Source of the DNA: an uncultured Porphyromonadaceae bacterium
Lineage (GTDB): Bacteria; Bacteroidota; Bacteroidia; Bacteroidales; Muribaculaceae
Direction: 5' to 3'
DNA: 64,000 nt
NCBI GenBank assembly: GCA_900555715.1
Contig: USMC01000002.1
Span: forward strand, 1 to 64,000
Made by a program: the position numbers and the translations under genes
Shown here: in pieces, positions 9,017-17,358 of the stretch
How positions within the stretch are numbered: the first letter of the stretch is position 1
How the letters are laid out: each line of letters starts with the position of its first letter
The notes under the pieces: generated by a model
Databases searched by the model: none
Told to the model about the DNA's origin: nothing
What the model saw: only the letters and a program-made list of their open reading frames with translations

Positions 9017-9017
9017 T
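8980..9017. terminator. bidirectional intrinsic terminator
   Basis: Stem TACGGAGC (8980-8987) with GCTCCGTA (9002-9009), then a T-run on the plus strand; on the minus strand the hairpin is followed by TATTTTTT, so it also ends the minus-strand lipoprotein gene at 9033. Confidence 0.85.
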
Positions 9018-9032
9018 GTTATACCTTCCTTG

Positions 9033-9524
9033 TTACTCTTTTGCCTTATAAGGCAGCTCTCGTGTAATACTGATATAGACAACCAATAGTCCTTTCTTCG
9101 TAGATGCAGCGATGCCGAGGTTTTCTCTGATATAGCGGTCGTCGAAGTCTTTATCTGCATCTAACTTGTCAAAGTGTATTTTCAGGATGTTTCCGTCGGA
9201 TATGGAAGCGGTCCATGCTCCGTTTTCGCTGCGATAGGTGTTGGTTTCTAAATCGGAGGGCGATGCAAGCATATTTGTGATAGCTATCTTGCGGTGTGTT
9301 GTGCACTGAAGAACTATATCGCCTTCGTTGATGTCTGCATCGATATAGTGTAGTTTTTCGAAAATACGGGGGTCAGGACTAAAGTACTTGTAAGTGAAAC
9401 TTTCCGGGTGGGAGTTGGCGACTGCTGTGAACCGGATGGGCGATTCTTCTTCTTCACAGGACGTCAGTGCAAGCATCGGGACAAGGCTTGCTGCAAAAAT
9501 GAGGAGATGATTGAGGAGTTTCAT
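9033..9524 (-). CDS. hypothetical lipoprotein, 163 aa
   Basis: The N-terminus is a lipoprotein signal peptide with the lipobox LTSC at residues 20-23, followed by an acidic EEEESP stretch. Residues after the signal look like a beta-rich exported domain, with several alternating hydrophobic strands and no motif I recognise. It follows the Dabb gene by 25 bases on the same strand and is closed by the terminator at 8980-9017, so it may be the last gene of that transcript. Cell-envelope location is supported by the lipobox; function is unknown. Confidence 0.7.
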   Translation of the reverse strand: MKLLNHLLIFAASLVPMLALTSCEEEESPIRFTAVANSHPESFTYKYFSPDPRIFEKLHYIDADINEGDIVLQCTTHRKIAITNMLASPSDLETNTYRSENGAWTASISDGNILKIHFDKLDADKDFDDRYIRENLGIAASTKKGLLVVYISITRELPYKAKE

Positions 9525-9549
9525 GTGTGATATACATGTAGGGTGATGC

Positions 9550-9840
9550 TTATGCGGAGTAGTCTACGCATGCACGCGCGGCGAGCAGTGGCTTTATGAT
9601 GGCAACGCAGGCGAGATGGTCAGGGTGCGCTGAGTATGCGGCGAGGTCGGCTTCATCGGCGCATTCGGCTGTAAGGACAATGTCCCAGTTGCCTGAGATG
9701 TGTCCGAGGTCAATGCCGACTTCGGCGCTTTTCAGTTGCGGCACTGATGCCGGCAGGGCTTCGATGGCTTTTTTGAATTGCGCCGCAGCCTGCTCTTTGC
9801 CTTCGCCTTCGAGGCGGAACATTACAATGTGCTTTATCAT
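9550..9840 (-). CDS. Dabb-domain (stress-responsive A/B barrel) protein
   Basis: 96 residues. It begins IKHIVMFRL, the standard opening of the dimeric alpha/beta-barrel Dabb family, and continues with AEVGIDLG and a C-terminal HPDHLACVAIIKPL segment typical of the fold. Family members are small cytosolic dimers with diverse or unknown roles, some of them cyclases or stress-induced. The gene sits 1 base after the aspartate kinase stop and is probably cotranscribed with it. Function in this context is unknown. Confidence 0.88.
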   Translation of the reverse strand: MIKHIVMFRLEGEGKEQAAAQFKKAIEALPASVPQLKSAEVGIDLGHISGNWDIVLTAECADEADLAAYSAHPDHLACVAIIKPLLAARACVDYSA

Positions 9841-9841
9841 A

Positions 9842-11146
9842 TCAGAAGAGATGTTTGCTGAGTGCCTTCAGCGCTTTGACTTTGTCGCATGCGCGGACGA
9901 GGACTGAGATGTTATAGTTTGAGCCGCCGTAGGAAATCATGCGGACTGGTATGTCGCTGAGCGCCTGAAGTGCCTTTGCCTCGAATCCGCAGTTGTGCCA
10001 TTCGAGGTCGCCGACAATGCAGATGATAACCATGTCTTTGTCGACAGTGACGGTGCCGAACTGCTTGAGGTCGTCGACAATGGCGGCGAGGCGCGATGTG
10101 TTGTCGATAGTCACGGAAACACCTACTTCCGATGTCGCCATCATGTCGATGCTTGTGCGATGATTCTCGAAGGTCTCGAATACCTTGTGCAGGAATCCGT
10201 AAGCGAGAAGCATACGCCCGGATTTAATTTTGATGGCGGTGATGTTGTCCTTGGCGGCAATGGCTTTCAGCTTGCCGTCCGGAGCTGTATTGCAGATGAG
10301 AGTTCCCGACGCTTCAGGCTGCATGGTGTTGAGCAGCCGGACAGGAATATTGTGCAGTTTGGCGGGAAGAACACATGACGGATGGAGTATTTTTGCACCG
10401 AAGTAGGCGAGCTCCGCTGCCTCCTCGAAATGGAGAGTACTGACAGGTCTGGTACCGTCGACAAAACGCGGGTCGTTGTTGTGCATGCCGTCGATATCAG
10501 TCCATATCTGAATCTCCTCTGCGTCGATGACAGCTCCTATGATAGAAGCTGTGTAGTCGCTGCCGCCGCGTTTGAGGTTGTCGATACCTCCGTGGTCGTT
10601 GCGGCATATATATCCTTGCGTGAGAAATATCTCAGCATCCTGTTCGAGTTCTATGAGTCGTCGCAGACGGCTCTGGATGTGCTTTATGTCGGGCTCTCCG
10701 CTTGGCAGCGTGCGCATGAAGTCGAGCGCCGGGAGGAGTACGGCGCGGCGTCCGCGCAATGTGAGCAACCGGTGCATGATGGCTGTCGACATGAGTTCGC
10801 CCTGGGCGAGTATCTCTTTTTCTCCGGCCTCTGTGAGCGGTTCGGCGCAGTAAGAGCGGAGGAGTGCGAAGACACGGTCGATGGCAGTACGCGCCGCGCC
10901 GGAGTTGTCTCCGAAGAGCTCTGCGAGGACGCTGTTGTACTTTGCTTCGAGGGCGTTGATTGTCTCCTGTGCCCCCGGCACGTTGCCTTTATAGAGGTAT
11001 TCGCTGATTTCAACGAGTGAGTTTGTAGTACCGGACATTGCGGAGAGCACCGTTATGGAGCGTCCGGCGTGTTCGATGAGGTCGGCGACGTGTTCGATAC
11101 GCTTCGCCGATCCTACCGACGTGCCGCCAAATTTCAGAACGTGCAT
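9842..11146 (-). CDS. lysC: aspartate kinase
   Basis: 434 residues from the ATG at 11146; the longer frame upstream overlaps the neighbouring gene and lacks homology. Aspartate kinase phosphorylates aspartate, the first step toward lysine, threonine, methionine and diaminopimelate. The N-terminus is VLKFGGTSVGSA, the amino-acid-kinase signature; the substrate region includes GGSDYTASIIGA near residue 200, and WTDIDGMHNNDPR follows. Residues 290-434 hold tandem ACT domains (VSVTIDNTS, MISYGGSNYNISVLV), indicating feedback control by an end-product amino acid. It is monofunctional, without a homoserine dehydrogenase domain. Confidence 0.93.
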   Translation of the reverse strand: MHVLKFGGTSVGSAKRIEHVADLIEHAGRSITVLSAMSGTTNSLVEISEYLYKGNVPGAQETINALEAKYNSVLAELFGDNSGAARTAIDRVFALLRSYCAEPLTEAGEKEILAQGELMSTAIMHRLLTLRGRRAVLLPALDFMRTLPSGEPDIKHIQSRLRRLIELEQDAEIFLTQGYICRNDHGGIDNLKRGGSDYTASIIGAVIDAEEIQIWTDIDGMHNNDPRFVDGTRPVSTLHFEEAAELAYFGAKILHPSCVLPAKLHNIPVRLLNTMQPEASGTLICNTAPDGKLKAIAAKDNITAIKIKSGRMLLAYGFLHKVFETFENHRTSIDMMATSEVGVSVTIDNTSRLAAIVDDLKQFGTVTVDKDMVIICIVGDLEWHNCGFEAKALQALSDIPVRMISYGGSNYNISVLVRACDKVKALKALSKHLF

Positions 11147-11166
11147 TGTTGTCAGATAATAGAGGT

Positions 11167-11826
11167 TTATTCGTCGATGGAGTAGTTGAGGAAATCGTTC
11201 ATTGGCTTCAGCAGCGCGTACAGGCGGGCTGCTTCGCTGTGCCAGCCGGGGTTGTCGAAGAAATCGCGGCTGAGATTGTGGCATTTGCCGTATTCGGTGA
11301 GTCGCAGGAGGTCGATGTCGGGGTGGTTACGGTCGTATCCTTTAGGCGCTGTCTTCAGCTGTCGTCCCCACCAGCCCGGAAATTCTTTGTCTATCTCAGG
11401 TGTCTGGACGATGCTCCGGAACTCTTCAACGTTATCAATGATTGCTTTGCGTACTTTCTTGAGCACTTTAGGCTCCGGGCACCATAGTCCGCTGTAAAGA
11501 GCTATTTCGTCGCTGCCGCAATGGAAATATGCGCATGCGCGGTCGCAGTGACGCCCGGTGGGTGAGATGAGGGCGGAAAAATAGTTCTTGTATGGTGTTT
11601 TGTCGATGGAGAACCGGGTGTCACGATATATGCGGTATGCGCAGTCTTCGGCTCTGATGTAGCGCAGCGATGTGTCGGTGAGCGCCATGGCGTTTATGAG
11701 TTGCTGTACTTCTCCGAGCCAGTAAGCGCGTGCGGAGTCGTATTCTGCGCGGTGAGCGGCAAACCATTCGCGGTTGTTGTTCTGTGACAGCTGGTCGAGG
11801 AATGCGAATACTTCTTTCATTTTCAT
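11167..11826 (-). CDS. DUF2461 family protein
   Basis: 219 residues from the ATG at 11826, which forms an ATGA overlap with the upstream DUF4834 gene. Family features include NNNREWFAAHRAEYD near the N-terminus, the YRIYRDTRFSIDKTPYKNYF core, and GLWCPEPKVLKKVRKAI. DUF2461 proteins are widespread, soluble and about 220 residues long; their role is unproven. The gene lies 20 bases upstream of lysC in the same direction. The identification is confident, the function is not. Confidence 0.9.
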   Translation of the reverse strand: MKMKEVFAFLDQLSQNNNREWFAAHRAEYDSARAYWLGEVQQLINAMALTDTSLRYIRAEDCAYRIYRDTRFSIDKTPYKNYFSALISPTGRHCDRACAYFHCGSDEIALYSGLWCPEPKVLKKVRKAIIDNVEEFRSIVQTPEIDKEFPGWWGRQLKTAPKGYDRNHPDIDLLRLTEYGKCHNLSRDFFDNPGWHSEAARLYALLKPMNDFLNYSIDE

Positions 11827-12149
11827 AGATCTTCCCATTTGATGTCGGTCACCTGCTCTTCCTTCTTGTATTTCACTTCATCGGAAGTTCCGTTCTGCTG
11901 CGGACTGTCGCTTCTGATCTCTTCGAAATCGACATATTCGCCCATGTCTTTAGTGAATACCTTTCGGTGGGTCTGTTTCTGCGGTTCCGGTTTGCGTTTT
12001 TTCTGCTTTCCGGCAGTGCGGCTGTAGTACCCGGCGGGATCGTTCATGAAGCTTCTCACCTGCCGCATCTGGCGATATATCGCCCAGAAGGCTTTGGCAA
12101 GTGGAATGACGATGAAGAAGATGAGCAGGAAAAGGAGAAATGCGCCCAT
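11823..12149 (-). CDS. DUF4834 family membrane protein
   Basis: 108 residues. One transmembrane helix at the very N-terminus (FLLFLLIFFIVIPLAKAFW) is followed by a basic, probably cytoplasmic tail with a PAGYYSRTAGKQKK segment and a terminal acidic stretch. The conserved C-terminus around FTKDMGEYVDFEEI matches the Bacteroidota DUF4834 family, which is regularly found near pssA/psd. It begins 1 base after the pssA stop, so it is in the phospholipid operon. Function unknown. Confidence 0.85.
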   Translation of the reverse strand: MGAFLLFLLIFFIVIPLAKAFWAIYRQMRQVRSFMNDPAGYYSRTAGKQKKRKPEPQKQTHRKVFTKDMGEYVDFEEIRSDSPQQNGTSDEVKYKKEEQVTDIKWEDL

Positions 12150-12150
12150 T

Positions 12151-12852
12151 TTACAGCCGTTTTCTCCTTAGGATTGACAACAGGAAGTAGAGCAGTATGG
12201 TCCACAGGAGTCCGGCGATGCCGTAGAGAGCTATGAAGCCTATCGCTCCGAGGATGATGACATAGCGGCAGAAGTTCTCGGCGAAATCGAAGTTTTTGAA
12301 TTTAAGCGAGAACATTTTGAAGTTGCCTGTCATCGCCAGTGAAATGACTGCGAAGAGAACCGCCATCACTGCCCACCCTGGGTAGGTGTACTGTGTCACC
12401 CACCCGTAGAGTCCTATCCAGAAGATAGCATTCGCAGGGATGGGAAGTCCGCGGAATACGGCAGCCTGTTCGGTGTCGTTGTTGAATTTAGCAAGGCGTA
12501 TTGCTCCGCAGGCAGGAATGAAAAGGGCAAACAGACAGGTCCATTCCGGAGAACCGTAGTGGAGCATGGTGTTTGCCATCAGCGCTGCGGGAGCAACTCC
12601 GAAGCTGACAAGATCTGAAAGTGAGTCGAGGTCTTTGCCGATGTTGGAATAGGCGTGGAGCATCCTTGCGAGCGCACCGTCCCAGAAATCGAAAACGGCG
12701 GCTGCGGCGATGGCTATCATCGACCATTGTGCGCCATTGAAATATCCGAACTGTTCGTCGAGGTGGAACGCCATGAATATGGCGACACAGCCTGACAGAA
12801 GGTTCATCAGCGTGACGGTATCGGGGATGTATGAAGAAATCGTTTTAGGCAT
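12151..12852 (-). CDS. pssA: CDP-diacylglycerol-serine O-phosphatidyltransferase
   Basis: 233 residues and about six or seven membrane segments. It makes phosphatidylserine from CDP-diacylglycerol and serine. The CDP-alcohol phosphatidyltransferase signature DG(x)2AR(x)8G(x)3D(x)3D is complete at residues 58-81 (FWDGALARML, then NIGKDLDSLSD). It overlaps psd by 8 bases; the two enzymes act in sequence to give phosphatidylethanolamine. Identification is secure. Confidence 0.95.
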   Translation of the reverse strand: MPKTISSYIPDTVTLMNLLSGCVAIFMAFHLDEQFGYFNGAQWSMIAIAAAAVFDFWDGALARMLHAYSNIGKDLDSLSDLVSFGVAPAALMANTMLHYGSPEWTCLFALFIPACGAIRLAKFNNDTEQAAVFRGLPIPANAIFWIGLYGWVTQYTYPGWAVMAVLFAVISLAMTGNFKMFSLKFKNFDFAENFCRYVIILGAIGFIALYGIAGLLWTILLYFLLSILRRKRL

Positions 12853-13534
12853 TTACCGATGGTTTCAGGCGCGCCACCTCGGTAATGCCGCCGGTGGTCT
12901 TGTCGCCTATTTTAACAAGTATTTCAGTGCCGAGCGGGAGATATATGTCCACTCTTGAGCCGAATTTGATGAATCCGAGATGGTCTTCGATGGAGGCTTC
13001 TTCGCCTACGCGGGCGTATGTGACGATGCGCCGTGCCATAGCTCCGGCAATCTGACGGACGAGCACTTCCTGACCGCCTTCCGTCCGGATGACGACGGTG
13101 GAGCGTTCGTTCTCGGTGCTCGATTTGGGCAGGTAGGCAGCCATGAACTGACCGTTGTGGTGCTTGATATATGTCACCGTTCCGTCGACAGGAAACCAGT
13201 TGGCGTGGACGTTGAGAACCGACATGAACACCGACAGCTGTATGCAGCGGCTGTGAAGGTATTCGTCTTCAAATGTTTCCTCCAGGGCTACGACAGTGCC
13301 GTCGGCAGATGATACGACAACATTGTCGCGGCTGCCTGTGAACAAGCGGCGCGGACAGCGGAAGAAGTTGGCGAGAAGAAGGAAGAATACCGCCGACACT
13401 GAGGTGACCGAAATCGCCCATGCGAGCGGTCGCACCCATAGCCACAGCGGCAGGTTAAGAATGATGAGGAAAGCCAGAACTATATAGAGTAGCTCCGTTC
13501 CTTCGCGATGTATCTTAACAACTTTCATCTTCAT
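12845..13534 (-). CDS. psd: phosphatidylserine decarboxylase
   Basis: 229 residues, the short archaeal/Bacteroidota class of proenzyme. Two N-terminal membrane helices (residues 15-55) anchor it. The autocleavage site GS lies in FIKFGSRVDIYLP near residue 190; cleavage creates the pyruvoyl cofactor that decarboxylates phosphatidylserine. The central NVHANWFPVDGTV segment is also family-typical. An alternative start six bases downstream (13528) is possible. A TAnnTTTG box lies just upstream at 13552-13559. Confidence 0.94.
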   Translation of the reverse strand: MKMKVVKIHREGTELLYIVLAFLIILNLPLWLWVRPLAWAISVTSVSAVFFLLLANFFRCPRRLFTGSRDNVVVSSADGTVVALEETFEDEYLHSRCIQLSVFMSVLNVHANWFPVDGTVTYIKHHNGQFMAAYLPKSSTENERSTVVIRTEGGQEVLVRQIAGAMARRIVTYARVGEEASIEDHLGFIKFGSRVDIYLPLGTEILVKIGDKTTGGITEVARLKPSVNA

Positions 13535-13551
13535 TTTTGACTGTGCAAGTG

Positions 13552-13559
13552 CAAAGGTA
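13552..13559 (-). promoter_or_regulatory. -7 box (TACCTTTG) upstream of psd
   Basis: Minus-strand TACCTTTG fits TAnnTTTG and lies 18 bases from the psd start codon. No clear -33 box. Confidence 0.45.
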
Positions 13560-13632
13560 GTGATTTTTTATAACATTATAGATTATTATTAACAAATTTT
13601 GCTCCTGCACCGGATAATGAGCCGCTTTTTTG

Positions 13633-14364
13633 TCAGATGCCAAGCTGAAGCCGCCGCCACAGCGGGTCAGGAATGAGTTTCCACAGCGCTGTGACAACCG
13701 CCCATCGCGAGTCGATATATTTGATGCGTGGGGCGAGTATTATCGCTTTTTCGAGCCGTGGGGCAATATAGTCGAGGCTCATTTCCATGGGATAGTGTTT
13801 GTCGAGAAGTGGTGTGTCGACAAATCCGGGGCGTATATCGGTCAGCGCGACATTGACGTGCTGCTGGTGCGCCAACTGGTCGAGCGCCTGGAGGTATGTC
13901 CACTGATAGCGCTTGGAAGCGCTGTATGTGGCGGAAATGCCGATGCCTTTTGTGCCGGCGACAGACGTGATGGCGGCGATATGCCCTTTGTGAAGGTTGG
14001 CGGTGGCTTTGTAGTAGAGATATGCTGCGTTGATGATGCGCGTGAAGCCGAGCACGTTGGTGGCGATGGTCTGCTCGTCGCGTGCGGGGTCGAGCGACGG
14101 GTTCTGCCATCCGCAGCCGGCGGCGTAGAGCAGATAGTCCATGCCGTCGATGAGTTCTATGAGCCGGTTGAACCGCTCAGCTGCGTCGGGCGTGGCAACG
14201 TCGATGGTCATGTATTCCACATTAGCAGGGTACATGTCCTTGATTTCTCTGAGTTTGTCTTCTCTGCGGGCGGCAATGCCGACGCGCCATCCGAGACGTG
14301 CGAAGTCGCATGCCACGCGTCTGCCCATGCCGGAAGAGGCTCCGATTACTATGATTTTTTTCAT
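13633..14364 (-). CDS. short-chain dehydrogenase/reductase (classical SDR)
   Basis: 243 residues. The NAD(P)-binding loop is GASSGMGRRVA at residues 7-17; the LYAAGCG segment is the structural NNAG-like motif, and the catalytic Ser and YSASK lie near residues 135-155. Classical SDRs oxidise or reduce alcohol/ketone substrates. The basic residue after the second strand (AARREDK) suggests NADPH preference. It begins in a 4-base overlap with the DUF6048 stop. Substrate unknown. Confidence 0.9.
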   Translation of the reverse strand: MKKIIVIGASSGMGRRVACDFARLGWRVGIAARREDKLREIKDMYPANVEYMTIDVATPDAAERFNRLIELIDGMDYLLYAAGCGWQNPSLDPARDEQTIATNVLGFTRIINAAYLYYKATANLHKGHIAAITSVAGTKGIGISATYSASKRYQWTYLQALDQLAHQQHVNVALTDIRPGFVDTPLLDKHYPMEMSLDYIAPRLEKAIILAPRIKYIDSRWAVVTALWKLIPDPLWRRLQLGI

Positions 14365-15344
14365 TGTACTGTTATTGTATCGTTTCCGACAACAATCGTG
14401 CCGTCTGCTTCGCCGGGAATGGAACCGCGCGACAGATCGGGTATTGTGTCAGAATTTATAACAGCCTCCGCGTCGGTCTTGTTCGAGCGTTTCAGCGGAA
14501 GGGTGTATGAGAAGGAGAAACTTCCGGATATAGCGCCCGGCGCGCCGAATCCGGGAACATACCAGGGCTGCCCGTATGGAGTTTTGCTCCGGTGGAGAAT
14601 GCTTTTGTAGCGCACGCTCCATCCTGCGGAGAACGGACCCCAGATTTTGACGCGCAGTCCGAGGCTGAATTCGAACCATCCGACAGTGACGTGCTGTGCC
14701 GGTATGCTGAAGCGCGATTCTTCGTCCCAGTAGCCCGGGGCGAGCGTAACGTCGTCGACCGAAAAGCTGAACGGCGACAGTCCGTAGCGTAAGCCGGCGA
14801 AAAGGCTGTAGTCGGGATTGGAGTTGTAGAAGAAATTGTAGTTGGCACCGATGCGGAAGAAGACGCTCAGCGGCGAACGATATGTGTAGTTCATGTCGGC
14901 GGGCTTGTAGCTTGTCGTGCCGAGTCCGACTTCAAAAATCGGTTTGTAGCGGTTGTGGAGCGATAGTTCCGCCCAGGCGTCGGCGATGCCGTAGTGCTGT
15001 CCGAATATTCTCAGGAGAGGGTCCCATACGTTTACGCCGACGGTGAGCGCATCGAGCAGCGGGAACTCCATCTTGGGTATGGTGGTGATGAGAGTGCTGT
15101 CGATCCATTCGTCGCCGGTGACGGAATCGACATACACGTTGAAGCCGTCTTTGTTGACGTAGTGTATCGGACGCTGACGCATCTTGGCATTTATGCGGGA
15201 TGTGTCGCGTTCGGTCTCGTTCACCGCCTGTGTCTCCGCTGCGGCTGTCGTGACGGGTGTGGCGCGGCGTTTCTGCCGTCCCCATGCCGGAATGAGGATT
15301 GTGATGCCAATGGCAAGCAATATGGCTAAACTGGATTTTCTCAT
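14361..15344 (-). CDS. DUF6048 family protein, probably outer-membrane beta-barrel
   Basis: 327 residues from the ATG at 15344, which overlaps the DUF6452 stop by 4 bases. Signal peptide of about 22 residues, a threonine/alanine-rich linker, then a series of amphipathic strands rich in Tyr/Phe and ending SGSFSFSYTLPLKR, as in a small outer-membrane barrel. Adjacent DUF6452 and DUF6048 genes are a recurrent Bacteroidales pair. A short low-complexity tail follows the last strand. Envelope function is inferred; no role is known to me. Confidence 0.72.
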   Translation of the reverse strand: MRKSSLAILLAIGITILIPAWGRQKRRATPVTTAAAETQAVNETERDTSRINAKMRQRPIHYVNKDGFNVYVDSVTGDEWIDSTLITTIPKMEFPLLDALTVGVNVWDPLLRIFGQHYGIADAWAELSLHNRYKPIFEVGLGTTSYKPADMNYTYRSPLSVFFRIGANYNFFYNSNPDYSLFAGLRYGLSPFSFSVDDVTLAPGYWDEESRFSIPAQHVTVGWFEFSLGLRVKIWGPFSAGWSVRYKSILHRSKTPYGQPWYVPGFGAPGAISGSFSFSYTLPLKRSNKTDAEAVINSDTIPDLSRGSIPGEADGTIVVGNDTITVQ

Positions 15345-15853
15345 TTTTGCATGGCGGTTTCGGTATCGTTGTCGTCGGTGCGGAAGTATATGCGGATGCG
15401 CACACGGTCGACATTCGTTATCAGCGAGTCGATGACAACGACGGAGTCGATGAGATGCGTCGTGGTGCTGCATTCAGTGATGTCGTAGCGGTACATGGCG
15501 CCGCATTCTTCGGAGGCGAAGTAGGGTATGGATCGATAGCGGAATGTTATGGTGTCGTTCATCGCGAGATCGCTGATGTCGCTCTGGGTGTAATGGAAGC
15601 ACCATTGGGTGATGTCGTGCTCCGAGCGCATCGGCAGATATACTTCGCTTGCCGCTTCTCCCGATTTCAGAAGAATTGAGTCGCCTGGCGCTCCTATGCC
15701 GTGAATCTGCAACAGGTTGAGCGACACGCTTGCGCCGGTCGCCGACGACAGGAAGGCGGCGCGCGGAATGGCATTTCTGTTGTCAAGGCATCCTGTCGTG
15801 TTGCATGCTGCGGCGGCTACGGCAAGTGCGATCAGCGGCACGAGGCGTTTCAT
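15341..15853 (-). CDS. DUF6452 family lipoprotein
   Basis: 170 residues. The signal peptide LIALAVAAAACNTTGC carries a probable lipidation cysteine at residue 17 and a second one at 22. The mature part is beta-rich with a FRYRSIPYFASEECGAMY segment typical of DUF6452. It overlaps both neighbours by 4 bases and so belongs to the tightly coupled block from DUF4199 to the SDR gene. The partner DUF6048 protein is probably its outer-membrane neighbour. Function unknown. Confidence 0.72.
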   Translation of the reverse strand: MKRLVPLIALAVAAAACNTTGCLDNRNAIPRAAFLSSATGASVSLNLLQIHGIGAPGDSILLKSGEAASEVYLPMRSEHDITQWCFHYTQSDISDLAMNDTITFRYRSIPYFASEECGAMYRYDITECSTTTHLIDSVVVIDSLITNVDRVRIRIYFRTDDNDTETAMQK

Positions 15854-16380
15854 CGCTTTATCAGGATTTCGTCTATTGGTTTGCGTTTCTTCTCAGGCGC
15901 TTCTGTGCCTTCTGCCGGATGTCCTACCGGAACGATGGCAACAGGGACAGTATCGGCATCAAGCCCGAGACCTTCCGAGAGCTTGTCGGGCTCGAAGTTG
16001 CATATCCAGCACGTGCCGAGACCTATCGCCGCCGCGGCGAGGCAGAGATGCTCGGTGGCGATGGCAACGTCGACATCGGTGTGGTTGTGTCCGTCGGCGG
16101 GGCGTACCCATGCTTCCGCCGGTGTTCCGCACATTATAATATAGTAAGGTGCGGTGCGCACCCATTCGCGGTTGTATGCGGCGGCAACGGCAGAGCGTCC
16201 GGCTTCGTCGCCGGGTCGGACAACGGCTATGCGCCATGGCTGGCGGTTGCAAGCCGAGGGGGCGAGGCGTACCTGTTCGAGAATCCAGTCGATGTCGCTT
16301 TCTGCTACGGGTTCGGAAGAGTAGCAGCGGCAGGAGTAGCGCGATGCTACGATTTTTGCGAATATGTCTTTTTCTTTCAT
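15850..16380 (-). CDS. nitroreductase family protein
   Basis: 176 residues, an FMN-dependent NAD(P)H oxidoreductase fold. N-terminal SRYSCRCYSSEPV carries the Arg/Ser residues that bind the FMN phosphate; LAPSACNRQPWRI is the family's APS-x-x-N-x-QPW signature; a C-terminal glycine motif (AAAIGLGTCWI) and VPVGHPAE complete the fold. Substrates range from nitroaromatics to quinones. Start and stop overlap neighbours by 4 bases. Confidence 0.92.
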   Translation of the reverse strand: MKEKDIFAKIVASRYSCRCYSSEPVAESDIDWILEQVRLAPSACNRQPWRIAVVRPGDEAGRSAVAAAYNREWVRTAPYYIIMCGTPAEAWVRPADGHNHTDVDVAIATEHLCLAAAAIGLGTCWICNFEPDKLSEGLGLDADTVPVAIVPVGHPAEGTEAPEKKRKPIDEILIKR

Positions 16381-17354
16381 AATGTTACATTGGGTGTCAT
16401 GTCGATCACTTCTTCAATTTCATAGTCGTTGCGTTTGGGCGAGTTGCGGACAACAAGCTCGCCTATGAATCCGGCGAGGAACAGCTGCGAGCCGAGGAGC
16501 ATGAGGACGAGTGAAATATAGAAATAAGGAGAGTCGGTGACGAGGATGTAGTGCTGCCCGTGGTGCATGGCGTACAGTTTGAGGACGCCGACGAGTATTA
16601 CGGCTATGAAGCCGAGAATGAACATCAGGCTGCCGAGGAGTCCGAACAGGTGCATGGGTTTGCGTCCGAACTTGCCGGTGAACCACAGCGTCATCAGGTC
16701 GAGATAGCCGTTGACGAAACGGTCGAGCCCGAATTTTGTCTTTCCGTATTTGCGCGCCTGGTGGTGTACCACTTTCTCGCCTATGCGGCTGAAGCCGGCG
16801 AGCTTCGCCAGATAGGGTATGTAGCGGTGCATGTCGCCGTATACTTCGATGTGTTTTACCACGGCGAGGCGGTAGGCTTTCAGACCGCAGTTGAAGTCGT
16901 GCAGGTTTTTTATTCCGCTGACGCGTCGTGCTGTGGCGTTGAAGAGCTTTGTAGGTATTGTCTTCGACAGCGGATCGTAGCGTTTTTTCTTGTATCCGGA
17001 TACGAGGTCGTAGTTCTCTTCGGTTATCATCCGGTAGAGTTCCGGAATTTCGTCGGGGCTGTCCTGCAGATCGGCGTCCATCGTGATGACTACTTTTCCG
17101 CGCGCCATGCCGAAGCCGGTATTCAGCGCGGGGCTTTTGCCGTAGTTGCGGCGGAACGATACGCCGCGGACGTGTTCGGGGTCGTCGTCGGCAAGGCGGC
17201 GGATGACGTCGAGGGAGCGGTCGGTGGAACCGTCGTCGACAAAAATCACTTCGTAGGAGAAGTTATGTTCGTTCATCACCTTCTTAATCCAGGCATACAG
17301 CTCGGGAAGGGATTCTTCTTCATTATATAATGGAACGATTACAGAAATGTCCAT
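16377..17354 (-). CDS. glycosyltransferase family 2, polyprenol-phosphate sugar transferase type
   Basis: 325 residues. The GT-A domain (1-220) starts ISVIVPLYNEEESLPEL, with the FVDDGSTDRSLD motif and the metal-binding MDADLQDSPDE near residue 95. Two C-terminal membrane helices (about 235-260 and 280-305) match ArnC/GtrB/DPM1-like enzymes, which load a sugar onto undecaprenyl phosphate at the inner membrane. It is followed by the nitroreductase gene and preceded by DUF4199 (4-base gap). The sugar is unknown. Confidence 0.9.
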   Translation of the reverse strand: MDISVIVPLYNEEESLPELYAWIKKVMNEHNFSYEVIFVDDGSTDRSLDVIRRLADDDPEHVRGVSFRRNYGKSPALNTGFGMARGKVVITMDADLQDSPDEIPELYRMITEENYDLVSGYKKKRYDPLSKTIPTKLFNATARRVSGIKNLHDFNCGLKAYRLAVVKHIEVYGDMHRYIPYLAKLAGFSRIGEKVVHHQARKYGKTKFGLDRFVNGYLDLMTLWFTGKFGRKPMHLFGLLGSLMFILGFIAVILVGVLKLYAMHHGQHYILVTDSPYFYISLVLMLLGSQLFLAGFIGELVVRNSPKRNDYEIEEVIDMTPNVTL

Positions 17355-17358
17355 ATTC

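Larger units (their letters stand above)
8716..9032. other. gene-free spacer with divergent promoters and a terminator
   Basis: Holds the minus-strand promoter of the DUF6377 gene, a plus-strand promoter-like element, a short structured stretch that may be a small RNA (8908-9016), and a bidirectional terminator serving the minus-strand lipoprotein gene. Confidence 0.5.

Noticed and set aside
8915..9067. Small plus-strand frame running through the terminator hairpin at 8980-9017
   Set aside because: It would be translated through a strong terminator and into the antisense of the lipoprotein gene; a similar short frame at the second hairpin is explained by the shared loop sequence.
11146..11284. 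46-residue N-terminal extension of the aspartate kinase
   Set aside because: It overlaps the DUF2461 gene out of frame and the family signature starts right after the ATG at 11146.
13630..14610. 326-codon plus-strand frame
   Set aside because: Antisense to the SDR and DUF6048 genes.
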